Source of the DNA: DASRBO01 sp035653595
GTDB taxonomy: Bacteria > Actinomycetota > Acidimicrobiia > Acidimicrobiales > JAJPHE01
DNA: 14,024 nt
NCBI GenBank assembly: GCA_035653595.1
Contig: DASRBO010000152.1
Span: 1-14,024, forward strand
Direction of reading: 5' to 3'
A program made the translations under genes and the position numbers. Below, in pieces: positions 1 through 6,128 of the stretch. Positions within the stretch are counted from its first letter, which is position 1; the number at the start of each line of letters is the position of its first letter. The notes beneath the pieces were generated by a model. That model saw only the letters and a program-made list of their open reading frames with translations. It was not told where the DNA came from and did not search any database.

Positions 1-172
1 GGTGGAAGGTCACCCCTTCCTCGGTGGCCGTGGCCGGCTCGAGGCGCGTGCCGGTGACCACGTGGACCTCGTGGCCGGCGGACGCCAGGTACCAGGCCAG
101 GTCGTGCAGGTAACGCTCGCCGCCCCGGCGCACCTCGGGCCACGAGTGCGGGTGCACCAGGGCGATGCGCAT
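1..172 (-). CDS. Glycosyltransferase, GT4 family (N-terminal fragment, runs off the window)
   Basis: Only the first 57 codons are inside the window; the gene continues beyond base 1. The visible protein starts MRIALVHPHSWPEVRRGGER and continues with YLHDLAWYLASAGHEVHVVTG. This is the typical first beta-strand, glycine-rich loop (RRGGE, about residues 15-19) and second strand of a GT-B fold, GT4-type retaining glycosyltransferase. That half of the fold usually binds the acceptor. The EX7E donor-binding motif lies outside the window and cannot be checked. ATG at 172 is chosen because the conserved N-terminus begins there and a TACCGT -10 box ends 9 bp upstream. The gene diverges from the GT2 at 193 with 20 bp between them. 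The call as GT4-like is fairly safe; the sugar is unknown. Confidence 0.8.
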   Translation of the reverse strand, partial: MRIALVHPHSWPEVRRGGERYLHDLAWYLASAGHEVHVVTGTRLEPATATEEGVTFH

Positions 173-180
173 TCCGTCGG

Positions 181-187
181 TACGGTA
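181..187. promoter_or_regulatory. Symmetric, possibly bidirectional -10 element (TACGGTA)
   Basis: TACGGTA reads as TACGGT (181-186) on the plus strand and TACCGT (187-182) on the minus strand. Both fit the actinobacterial TANNNT -10 consensus. The plus-strand box is followed by exactly 6 bp and then GTG at 193, so the predicted transcript starts on the start codon. The minus-strand box is followed by 9 bp and then ATG at 172. A weak minus-strand -35 (CTGACG, 209-204) lies 16 bp from its -10. I see no -35 for the plus direction. No Shine-Dalgarno sequence fits in the 20-bp gap. This is inferred from sequence only. Confidence 0.5.
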
Positions 188-192
188 ATGGG

Positions 193-1179
193 GTGGGCCC
201 GGCCGTCAGCGTGGTGGTCCCGACCCACAACCGCCGCCGGCTGCTCGAACGACTCCTCGACGCCCTGGGCCGACAGGTGGGCATCACCGGCTTCCAGGTG
301 GTGGTGGTCGACGACTGCTCCACCGACGGCACCTGGGAGGCCCTCGGGCAGCGACCCCCGGCCGAGTCCTTCGAGTTGGTGGCGACCCGCACCGCCTCGA
401 ACCGGGGTCCGGCGGCCGCCCGCAACCGCGGGTGGCGGCTGGCGGACGGCTCGTTGATCGCCTTCGTCGACGACGACTGCGTGCCCGAGCCCGGATGGCT
501 GGCCGCCCTGGTGCGGTCGCTCGAGCGGGCCGACATCGCCCAGGGTCGGACCATGCCGATACCGGAGCAGGCCGCCGGCCGGGGACCGTTCGCCCGGCTG
601 CTGTGGATCGACCGCGACCGGGGCCTGTACGAGACCTGCAACATCGGCTACCGGCGGGCGTGGCTGGAGAAGCTCGACGGCTTCGACGAGAGCTTCGGCA
701 CGGTGGCCGGGGCTCCGGTGTGGGGGGAGGACACCGACCTGGCGTGGCGGGCCAAGGAGGCGGGGGCAGGCACGGCCTTCGTTCCCGACGCCGTCGTCCA
801 CTGCGAGGTCTACCGCTCGGACTACCGCGCCCAGCTGCGGGAGATGCCGAGGCGGGTGGGACTGGTGCGCGACGTCGCCCGACACCCGGGCCTGCGCCGC
901 CAGTACCCCCTCGGCCTGTTCCTCAGCCCCGCCCATCCCCTGGCAGTGGCAGCCGCCGCCGGCGCTGGCACGGCCCTTTCCGGGCCCCGCTCGTCGCGGC
1001 GCCTGGTGCTCGGACTGGGTTTGGCGTTGCCCTGGCTCTGGTACCGTTTGACGGTCCGGCCGTGGCCCTGTCGGCGGCGCAACCTGGTTCCGGTCCTGGC
1101 CCTCGGACTCGTGTCCGACCTGAGCGAGACGGCCGTCCTGGCCGCCGCCTCGGTCAGGTACCGGACCGTGTTCCTGTAG
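193..1179 (+). CDS. Glycosyltransferase, GT2 family (GT-A fold) with hydrophobic C-terminus
   Basis: This 328-residue protein begins with a GT-A nucleotide-sugar-binding core: VSVVVPTHN (residues 5-13), VVVVDDCSTDGT (36-47) and NRGPAAARNRG (70-80). The metal-binding DXD is FVDDDCVPEPGW (91-102, Asp93-Asp95). An acceptor-side block ETCNIGYRR (147-155) is followed by LDGFDESF (161-168) and the catalytic ED motif WGEDTDLAWR (177-186, Glu179-Asp180). Residues from about 240 on are hydrophobic in patches (about 245-260, 273-290 and 298-313), which suggests membrane association. GT2 enzymes of this kind add one sugar to lipid-linked or surface glycans. GTG at 193 is used because it is the first start ahead of the conserved strand and sits 6 bp after a TACGGT box. 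The gene is 71 bp upstream of the methyltransferase. Donor and acceptor are unknown. Confidence 0.88.
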   Translation: MGPAVSVVVPTHNRRRLLERLLDALGRQVGITGFQVVVVDDCSTDGTWEALGQRPPAESFELVATRTASNRGPAAARNRGWRLADGSLIAFVDDDCVPEPGWLAALVRSLERADIAQGRTMPIPEQAAGRGPFARLLWIDRDRGLYETCNIGYRRAWLEKLDGFDESFGTVAGAPVWGEDTDLAWRAKEAGAGTAFVPDAVVHCEVYRSDYRAQLREMPRRVGLVRDVARHPGLRRQYPLGLFLSPAHPLAVAAAAGAGTALSGPRSSRRLVLGLGLALPWLWYRLTVRPWPCRRRNLVPVLALGLVSDLSETAVLAAASVRYRTVFL

Positions 1180-1208
1180 CCCGGGTTCCCCGGCAGTCCA
1201 GCTCAACC

Positions 1209-1236
1209 TTTACATCGCAATACGTACCGATACTCT
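1209..1236 (+). promoter_or_regulatory. Candidate sigma-70 type promoter of the methyltransferase gene
   Basis: TTTACA (1209-1214) and TACTCT (1231-1236) are separated by 16 bp and match a vegetative actinobacterial promoter (-35 five of six, -10 TANNNT). The expected start site near 1242-1244 leaves a leader of only about 7-9 nt before ATG 1251. There is no Shine-Dalgarno sequence in the stretch from 1237 to 1250. The region 1200-1250 is clearly richer in A and T than its surroundings, which supports it being regulatory rather than coding. Confidence 0.5.
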
Positions 1237-1250
1237 TCTTCACAGCGCAA

Positions 1251-2021
1251 ATGTCACCACGAGCCTGGTACCACACCATCGATCTGCCCGGAGGGCGGAC
1301 CACCCCCGGCTGGTTCGACACCCGATCGTCGCCCGCCAAGGTCCCTTGGCCGGCGCATTTGGGCCGCTGCCTCGACGTCGGGACCTTCGACGGGTTCTGG
1401 GCCTTCGAGATGGAGCGGCGGGGAGCGACCGAGGTGGTCGCCATCGACCTCGACGACCCCTTCCAGCTCGACTGGCCCTACGACCTGCGGCTGTCGGGCC
1501 CGGCCCAGATCGCCGAGTGGGGCTCGGGTCGTGGCCCCGGCTTCGCCGAGGCCGCCGCCGCCCTCAGCTCGGACGTGAAGAGGCGGAGCCGCTCCGTCTA
1601 CGACCTCGACCCCGATGCCGACGGACGGTTCGACACCGTGCTGTGCGGAGCACTGCTGCTGCATCTGCGGGATCCGGTGCTCGGCCTCGAGCGCATGCGC
1701 TCGGTGTGCACCGGCAGCCTTGTCCTGGTCGAATCGGTCGACCCCCGCCTCGAGCTGGTGGCCCGACGCTGCCCATCGGCCCAGTTCCACCCCGAGCCGG
1801 ACGAGTGGTGGCGGGTCAACAGCGCCGGGCTGATCAAGCTGGTGGAGTCGGCTGGGTTCCGGGTGGCTCAGGTGAGCGAGCGCTTCCTCGTGCCCCACGG
1901 GCCCGGTGCGGCCCCCGACCACCGGCTGTCGTCCCTGGCGGGGGTGCTGGCCGGCCGCCCGGGCCGGCGCGGCCTGCTCACCCGGGCTCTGCGAGCCGAG
2001 CCCCGACCGGCCCGGGGCTGA
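1251..2021 (+). CDS. Class I SAM-dependent methyltransferase, CmoB-like (Methyltransf_9/DUF1698 type)
   Basis: This 256-residue protein begins WYHTIDLPGG (6-15) and TTPGWFD (17-23), the lead-in seen in CmoB-type methyltransferases. The SAM-binding motif I LDVGTFDG follows at 41-48, with the ribose-binding acidic residue in VVAIDLDDP (Asp66). Later blocks FDTVLCGALLLHLRDPVLGLERM and WWRVNSAGLIKLVESAGF match the post-SAM core and the C-terminal helix region of the same family. CmoB itself modifies tRNA wobble uridine. Here the gene stands alone among glycosyltransferases, so O-methylation of a sugar or glycan is a reasonable inference, not a demonstration. ATG 1251 is chosen because homology begins right there and a promoter lies just upstream; the longer open frame back to 432 is a shadow of the GT2 gene. 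The last 44 bp overlap the convergent GT2 on the minus strand. Confidence 0.82.
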   Translation: MSPRAWYHTIDLPGGRTTPGWFDTRSSPAKVPWPAHLGRCLDVGTFDGFWAFEMERRGATEVVAIDLDDPFQLDWPYDLRLSGPAQIAEWGSGRGPGFAEAAAALSSDVKRRSRSVYDLDPDADGRFDTVLCGALLLHLRDPVLGLERMRSVCTGSLVLVESVDPRLELVARRCPSAQFHPEPDEWWRVNSAGLIKLVESAGFRVAQVSERFLVPHGPGAAPDHRLSSLAGVLAGRPGRRGLLTRALRAEPRPARG

Positions 2022-2958
2022 GGCCACCGGCACCGTCGGAGCGCGGTCGGCTCCCGAGGTGGGCCCGGGCCTGGGCCGACCAGTGGGCGGCGCCGGCGTG
2101 GTCGCCCCGCAGCCGGCACAACGCCCACAGCTCGGTGCTGGCTACTGCGCTGGCCAGCCGGTAGCCGAGGGTCGCCGCCGGCCCGTGGGCCATGCGGTGG
2201 AAGCGATAGGCACTCGCCGTCTCCACGTAGACCCGGTCCTCGCCGTAGGCCTGGGCGCCCGACACGTTGCCGACGTGGCGGAACCGGGCGGCCGGTTCGA
2301 AGCGGATGTCCCAGCCCTGCCTCCGGGCCCGCCAGCACCACTCGAGGTCCTCGGCGTACATGAAGAAGCCCTCGTCGAGCAGGCCCACCCCGTCCAGCGC
2401 CGTGCGCCGCAGGAGCAGGGCGGCGAACACCGCCCAGTCGACCGAGCGTCCCCGATCGTGCTCCCACGCCCGCTCGAGGAAGAGGCGGTCCCTGGTCCTG
2501 CGGGGCAGCCACCACTGCCCGCCTGCGGCGTGCAGCAGGGCCAACGGGAGCGAGGGGAACGGGTGGGTGGAGTGCTCGAGGGTGCCGTCCGGACGCTCGA
2601 GGCGCGGCGCCACCGCCGCCGTGCCGGCCAGCCGCTCCCCGGTCCGGACCAGGGCGCCGACGGCCCCCGGCTCCGGCCAGGCATCGGGGTTCAGGGCCAG
2701 GAACCAGGGGGCGTCCGACATGCGCACCAGCCGGTTGACGCCCCCGGCGAAGCCCAGGTTGCGCCCCTCGGTGTGCACCTCGGCCTCGGGCACCGAGGCG
2801 GTCACCGCCGCCACGGTGCCGTCGATGGAGCCGTTGTCCCACACCAGCACCCGCAGGGCGGCGCCCTGGTCCGAGTCGAGGGTGGCCCGGAGGGCGCCGA
2901 CCACGGTGGCGGCGCTGTTCCAGGTCACCACGCCCACGTCGACGACCGGTGCGGTCAT
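1978..2958 (-). CDS. Glycosyltransferase, GT2 family, rhamnosyltransferase (WbbL)-like
   Basis: The 326-residue GT-A protein begins VVDVGVVTWNS (5-15), then VLVWDNGSIDGT (37-48) and GRNLGFAGGVN (65-75). Instead of a plain DXD it has LALNPDAWPEPG (87-98), the NPD variant typical of WbbL-like rhamnosyltransferases. The catalytic block FFMYAEDLEWCWRARRQGW (Glu203-Asp204) is intact, followed by the usual RFRHVGNVSG segment. Such enzymes commonly add rhamnose or a similar deoxysugar from a dTDP-sugar to a lipid-linked acceptor; the donor here is inferred only from family resemblance. ATG 2958 is preferred over an upstream in-frame GTG at 3003 because the conserved strand starts just after it and TACCGT lies 9 bp upstream. 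The 3' end overlaps the methyltransferase gene by 44 bp, and the 5' end diverges from the operon starting at 3005. Confidence 0.88.
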   Translation of the reverse strand: MTAPVVDVGVVTWNSAATVVGALRATLDSDQGAALRVLVWDNGSIDGTVAAVTASVPEAEVHTEGRNLGFAGGVNRLVRMSDAPWFLALNPDAWPEPGAVGALVRTGERLAGTAAVAPRLERPDGTLEHSTHPFPSLPLALLHAAGGQWWLPRRTRDRLFLERAWEHDRGRSVDWAVFAALLLRRTALDGVGLLDEGFFMYAEDLEWCWRARRQGWDIRFEPAARFRHVGNVSGAQAYGEDRVYVETASAYRFHRMAHGPAATLGYRLASAVASTELWALCRLRGDHAGAAHWSAQARAHLGSRPRSDGAGGLSPGPVGARLAEPG

Positions 2959-2967
2959 GCCGGGCGG

Positions 2968-2995
2968 ACGGTAGCCGCCCCGGCCACTGACACAA
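2968..2995 (-). promoter_or_regulatory. Candidate promoter of the minus-strand GT2 gene
   Basis: Read on the minus strand, TTGTGT (2995-2990) is followed after 16 bp by TACCGT (2973-2968), then 9 bp, then ATG 2958. The same TACCGT-plus-9-bp arrangement is found upstream of the partial GT4 at 172. The predicted start site leaves a leader of about 2-3 nt, so the transcript would be essentially leaderless. The -35 is weak. Confidence 0.4.
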
Positions 2996-2996
2996 T
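2991..2996 (+). promoter_or_regulatory. Possible -10 box of the five-gene glycosyltransferase operon
   Basis: CACAAT matches four of six bases of TATAAT and ends 8 bp before the GTG start at 3005, which would give a leaderless or nearly leaderless mRNA. It overlaps the candidate -35 of the divergent GT2. No convincing -35 is visible for this direction, and no Shine-Dalgarno sequence precedes the GTG. Confidence 0.25.
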
Positions 2997-3004
2997 GGCC
3001 CACC

Positions 3005-4096
3005 GTGCCGACCCCGGTGGCGTGCGACGCCCGCGCCCTGGCCGACGCCTCGGCCTACCGGGGCATAGGCACCTACCTGCGCCAGCTGCTGGGCGGCCTG
3101 GCGGCGGACGCCCGGCTGGAGATCTCCGCGCTGGCGCCGGCGGGCGCTCCGGTACCGCCAGGCGTGCGCCACGTGGTGGTGCGGCGACGGGCCCCCGACC
3201 GCTGGGCGACCTTGGAGCACGACCTGCGCCTTCCGGCCGAGCTGGCCCGGGCCCGGCCGGCGGTGGTGCACAGCCCCGCCCTCGACCCGCCGCGGCGCTC
3301 GCCGGCGCCATGGGTCCAGACCATCCACGACGTCGTGCCGCTGGCCTGGCCCGGTGGCGGTCTCGAGGCAGAGGCCAGGCGCTGGCGGCGCTACGGACCG
3401 AGGATCAGAGCGGCCAGCGCGGTCATCGCCGTGTCCCGCCACTCCGCCCGCCAGGCGGTGGAGCTGCTTGGTGTCGAGCCGAACCGCATCCACGTGGTCC
3501 CGCTCGCCCCCGAGGCCCGCTTCACCCCGGCGCCGGCCGGTGACGGCTCCCGGCCGCCGTACGTGCTGATGGTGGCGGAGTACGGCCCCCACAAGGGCTA
3601 CCGCGAGGCCTTCGCCGTCAGCGACGCCCTGGCCGAGGCCGGTCTCCACCACACCCTCAAGGTGGCAGGTCGGTTGACGCCCGCCACCGCCCCGGTGGTG
3701 AGGAGCCTGGTGGCATCCAGCCGCGCCCCCCACCGCATCGAGCTGTTGGGCTTCGTCGGGGACCTGCTCCCGCTGTACCGGGGGGCTGACGCCGTGCTCG
3801 TCAGCAGCCGCCACGAAGGCTTCGGGCTGGCCGCCATGGAGGCCATGGCCACCGGCACGCCGGTGGTCGGCTTCGCCAACTCAGCCACGGCGGAGGTGGT
3901 CGCCGAAGGCGGACGGCTGGTCGCCGACGGGGACGTGGGCGCCCTGGCCTCCAGCCTGGTGGAGGTCCTGCGCGACCGCTCGCGACGCGACGAGCTCTCC
4001 CGCGCCGGCATCGCCCGGGCGGCCTGTTTCGACTGGCACCGGACGGTCGACCAGCACGCCGCCATCCTGCTGGCCGCCGCTGAGGCAGCAAGTTGA
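3005..4096 (+). CDS. Glycosyltransferase, GT4 family (operon gene 1)
   Basis: A 363-residue GT-B protein of normal GT4 length. The N-terminal domain starts CDARALADASAYRGIGTYLR, with the glycine loop GIGTY at 20-24. It continues with VVHSPA (87-92), TIHDVVPLAWPG (106-117) and the interdomain segment AVIAVSRHSARQ (139-150). The C-terminal domain has LMVAEYGPHKGYREA (donor-phosphate-contacting lysine at 197) and the EX7E motif EGFGLAAMEAMATGTPVV (Glu271 and Glu279). These features define a retaining transferase that uses a nucleotide sugar at the cytoplasmic side of the membrane. It resembles the mannosyltransferase-like GT4 group, but the sugar cannot be read from sequence. GTG 3005 is the first start before the conserved strand. 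Its TGA overlaps the TTG of the next gene by 4 nt. Operon genes 2 and 4 share the same N-terminal pattern and look paralogous. Confidence 0.9.
   Translation: MPTPVACDARALADASAYRGIGTYLRQLLGGLAADARLEISALAPAGAPVPPGVRHVVVRRRAPDRWATLEHDLRLPAELARARPAVVHSPALDPPRRSPAPWVQTIHDVVPLAWPGGGLEAEARRWRRYGPRIRAASAVIAVSRHSARQAVELLGVEPNRIHVVPLAPEARFTPAPAGDGSRPPYVLMVAEYGPHKGYREAFAVSDALAEAGLHHTLKVAGRLTPATAPVVRSLVASSRAPHRIELLGFVGDLLPLYRGADAVLVSSRHEGFGLAAMEAMATGTPVVGFANSATAEVVAEGGRLVADGDVGALASSLVEVLRDRSRRDELSRAGIARAACFDWHRTVDQHAAILLAAAEAAS
4082..4085 (+). promoter_or_regulatory. Ribosome binding site supporting the TTG start at 4093
   Basis: GAGG ends 7 nt before the TTG at 4093, a normal Shine-Dalgarno spacing. 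Together with the TTGA overlap with the preceding stop codon, it supports a start on the rare codon TTG rather than a later one. Confidence 0.5.
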
Positions 4097-5274
4097 CGGC
4101 CGACGACGGGACCATCCGGTCCGCCGACGACGACGCCGGCGGAATCGGCAACGGCGCCGCCGGGCGGCTCCGGGTCGCCGTGGACGCCCGCACCCTTCAG
4201 GACCGCCCGCCGGGCGGGGTCGGCCGGACCCTGGCCGGGGTGCTCGCCCCGCTGGCCCGGAAGGCCGATCTGGACCTACTGATCGACGGGCGGCGACCGG
4301 CGCCCGAGGTGCCGGAAGGGGTCCGGGTGCACGCCCTCGAGGCTCCGAGCCGGCGGGCTTCGGTCTGGCTGCAGGTGGCCGTGCCCCGCTTTCTGCACCG
4401 TTACCCCGGGGTGTTCCACTGCCCCTTCTACGGGCTCCCGTTGCGCCAGCCGGTGCCCATGGTCGTCTCCATCTACGACCTGACCTTCATCGACCACCCC
4501 GAATGGTTCCCCCCGGGGCGTCGGGCGGCGCTGGTCGGGCAGGCCCGCTTCGCCGCCCGCACGGCGAAGGTGGTGATAACCGGCTCGGCCACCGTGGCCG
4601 ATGCCATAGGCGAACGGCTGGGTGTGGGCGCCGACCGGGTGCTGGTCGTCCGTCCGACTGTGGCCGCCACCTTCCTGGCCGCCGGAGACGGCGCCCGGGC
4701 CGCACCGGCCGGGCCAGCCGAGGAGCCAGTGCCGGACGGGAAGGCGGCGACCGGCTCCATCCAGCGCCCCTACGTCGTGGCCCTGGGCGGGGCCCGCCGC
4801 CGCCGCCTGCCGGTGGCGGTGCAGGCGTGGCTGCTCGCCTGCCGGGCCGGAGCCGACCTCGACCTGGTGGTGGTCGGCACCGAGCGTCCGGCTACCGGCG
4901 CCGGCGGACTCGGCTGGCTCGGCGCCGTCGGAGACGACCGGCTCGCCCGGCTGCTGGCCGGGGCGCTGGCCTTCCTCTACCCGACCGCCTACGAGGGCTT
5001 CGGCCTGCCCGCCCTGGAGGCGGCCGCCTGCGGCACGCCGTCGGTCTGCGCTCCGGTCGGCGCCCTGCCCGAGGTGCTGGGCCAGGCGGCCCAGTGGTCG
5101 GACGGGCTAGATCCCCACGCACTGGCCCGGGCCCTGCTCGGCCTGGTGGGCGACCCCGGCCGTCGGGAGCGCCTCGCCCGCCTGGCGCGCGCCGTGGCCC
5201 TGGCCTCGAACACCCCGGAGTCGGCGGCCGGGGCGATCCTGGGCGCCTACCGGCGGGCATGGGAGCGGGCGTGA
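4093..5274 (+). CDS. Glycosyltransferase, GT4 family (operon gene 2)
   Basis: This 393-residue GT-B protein has an acidic, poorly conserved leader of about 26 residues before the core strand LRVAVDARTLQ (26-36) and the loop GGVGRT (41-46). It continues with VFHCPFYGLPL (107-117) and MVVSIYDLTFIDHPEWFPP (123-141), typical of GT4 enzymes near mannosyltransferases. The C-terminal domain carries the EX7E motif YEGFGLPALEAAACGTP (Glu301 and Glu309). Between the domains, residues about 196-224 are a low-complexity Ala/Pro/Gly linker longer than usual. The donor-binding loop, usually G-x-x-x-KN, reads LGGARRRRLP (231-240), with arginines in place of lysine. TTG 4093 is chosen for the 4-nt TTGA overlap with the previous stop and the GAGG upstream; a start nearer residue 26 cannot be excluded. 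Confidence 0.86.
   Translation: MTADDGTIRSADDDAGGIGNGAAGRLRVAVDARTLQDRPPGGVGRTLAGVLAPLARKADLDLLIDGRRPAPEVPEGVRVHALEAPSRRASVWLQVAVPRFLHRYPGVFHCPFYGLPLRQPVPMVVSIYDLTFIDHPEWFPPGRRAALVGQARFAARTAKVVITGSATVADAIGERLGVGADRVLVVRPTVAATFLAAGDGARAAPAGPAEEPVPDGKAATGSIQRPYVVALGGARRRRLPVAVQAWLLACRAGADLDLVVVGTERPATGAGGLGWLGAVGDDRLARLLAGALAFLYPTAYEGFGLPALEAAACGTPSVCAPVGALPEVLGQAAQWSDGLDPHALARALLGLVGDPGRRERLARLARAVALASNTPESAAGAILGAYRRAWERA
5261..5265 (+). promoter_or_regulatory. Ribosome binding site supporting the GTG start at 5271
   Basis: GGGAG lies 5 nt before GTG 5271. It includes the G of an in-frame ATG at 5259, so it favours GTG 5271 over that ATG as the start of the GT2 gene. Confidence 0.45.
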
Positions 5275-6128
5275 ACGTGTCGGTCGTCTTCGTCAACTGG
5301 AACGCCAACGCGGCCCTGCTCGGGGCGCTGGCCTCCCTGCCCCCCGACTCGACCGACATGAGCCTCGAGGTGGTGGTGATCGACAACGGCTCCCGCCCCC
5401 CGCCGTCGAGCCGCCAGCTGCGAGCCTGCGCCGGCCGCGAGGTGCTGCTGATCGCCAACCGGTCGAACCTCGGCCTGGCCGCCGCCAACAACCAGGGGCT
5501 GGCGGCGACCACGGGCGACCTGGTGCTGCTGGCCAACCCCGACATCGAGTTGAAGCCGGGGGCGCTGGAGGAACTGGTGGCGGCCATGGGCCGCCACGGC
5601 CGGGCCGCCTTCACCGTGCCGCGGTTGGTGCATCCCGACGGAAGCCATCAACCGAGCGCCGGCGACCTCCCGACCGTCCGGTCGGCCCTGATGGGCACCA
5701 GCTGGTCCAAGGGGGGCGGCGGGCGGATGTGGTGGCCGGAGGCGGAGCACCGCTGCGAGCGGGTGGTGCCCCGGGGGGCCGAGGCCTGTTACCTGGTGCG
5801 GCGCCGGGCGGTGGAGGACTTCGGGGGCCAGGACCCCGGGTTCCGGCTGGACTGGGAGGGGCCGGAATGGTTCGACCGGGCCGGCCGGGCGGGATGGGAG
5901 GCGTGGCTGGCTCCGGCGGCCGTGGTGGTGCACTCCGGCGGGGCCAGCATCTCGCTGGCCGGCCTGCGCTGGGTCGTCCAGTCCCATGCCGGCATGTACC
6001 GCTACCTGGCTCCCCGCACCCCCCCGGCGATCCGGCCCCTCCTGACCGCCACCGTGGGCGTGCGGGCGGTACTCAAGGCCGTGGCCCTGGCGGGCGGGGC
6101 TCCCCTGTACCGGCGGGCCCAGCGATGA
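5271..6128 (+). CDS. Glycosyltransferase, GT2 family, with an altered ED motif (operon gene 3)
   Basis: This 285-residue GT-A protein shows VNVSVVFVNWNA (1-12), LEVVVIDNGSRPP (32-44) and ANRSNLGLAAANNQG (62-76). The NPD variant of DXD is in LLANPDIELKPG (86-97). In place of the usual EDxDL catalytic block, the sequence reads FRLDWEGPEWFDRAGRAGW (191-209). The tryptophan and flanking pattern are kept, but the second acidic residue is Gly197. The downstream PAAVVVHSGGASIS segment is normal for WbbL-like GT2 enzymes, so the frame is intact. Either Glu196 or Glu199 does the job, or the subfamily differs in mechanism. Start: GTG 5271 overlaps the previous stop (GTGA) and has GGGAG upstream; ATG 5259 is the alternative. 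The stop overlaps the next ATG by 4 nt. Confidence 0.85.
   Translation: MNVSVVFVNWNANAALLGALASLPPDSTDMSLEVVVIDNGSRPPPSSRQLRACAGREVLLIANRSNLGLAAANNQGLAATTGDLVLLANPDIELKPGALEELVAAMGRHGRAAFTVPRLVHPDGSHQPSAGDLPTVRSALMGTSWSKGGGGRMWWPEAEHRCERVVPRGAEACYLVRRRAVEDFGGQDPGFRLDWEGPEWFDRAGRAGWEAWLAPAAVVVHSGGASISLAGLRWVVQSHAGMYRYLAPRTPPAIRPLLTATVGVRAVLKAVALAGGAPLYRRAQR

Noticed and set aside
432..1250. Upstream extension of the methyltransferase frame to 432
   Set aside because: It overlaps nearly all of the GT2 gene in another frame. Homology starts at ATG 1251, and a promoter lies directly before it.
10..4193. Very long open frames antisense to the glycosyltransferases, for example 1868-3814 and 10-1206 on the minus strand
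   Set aside because: They are byproducts of high GC. Their translations are Arg/Pro/Gly-rich without family motifs, and they lie opposite genes with clear catalytic motifs.
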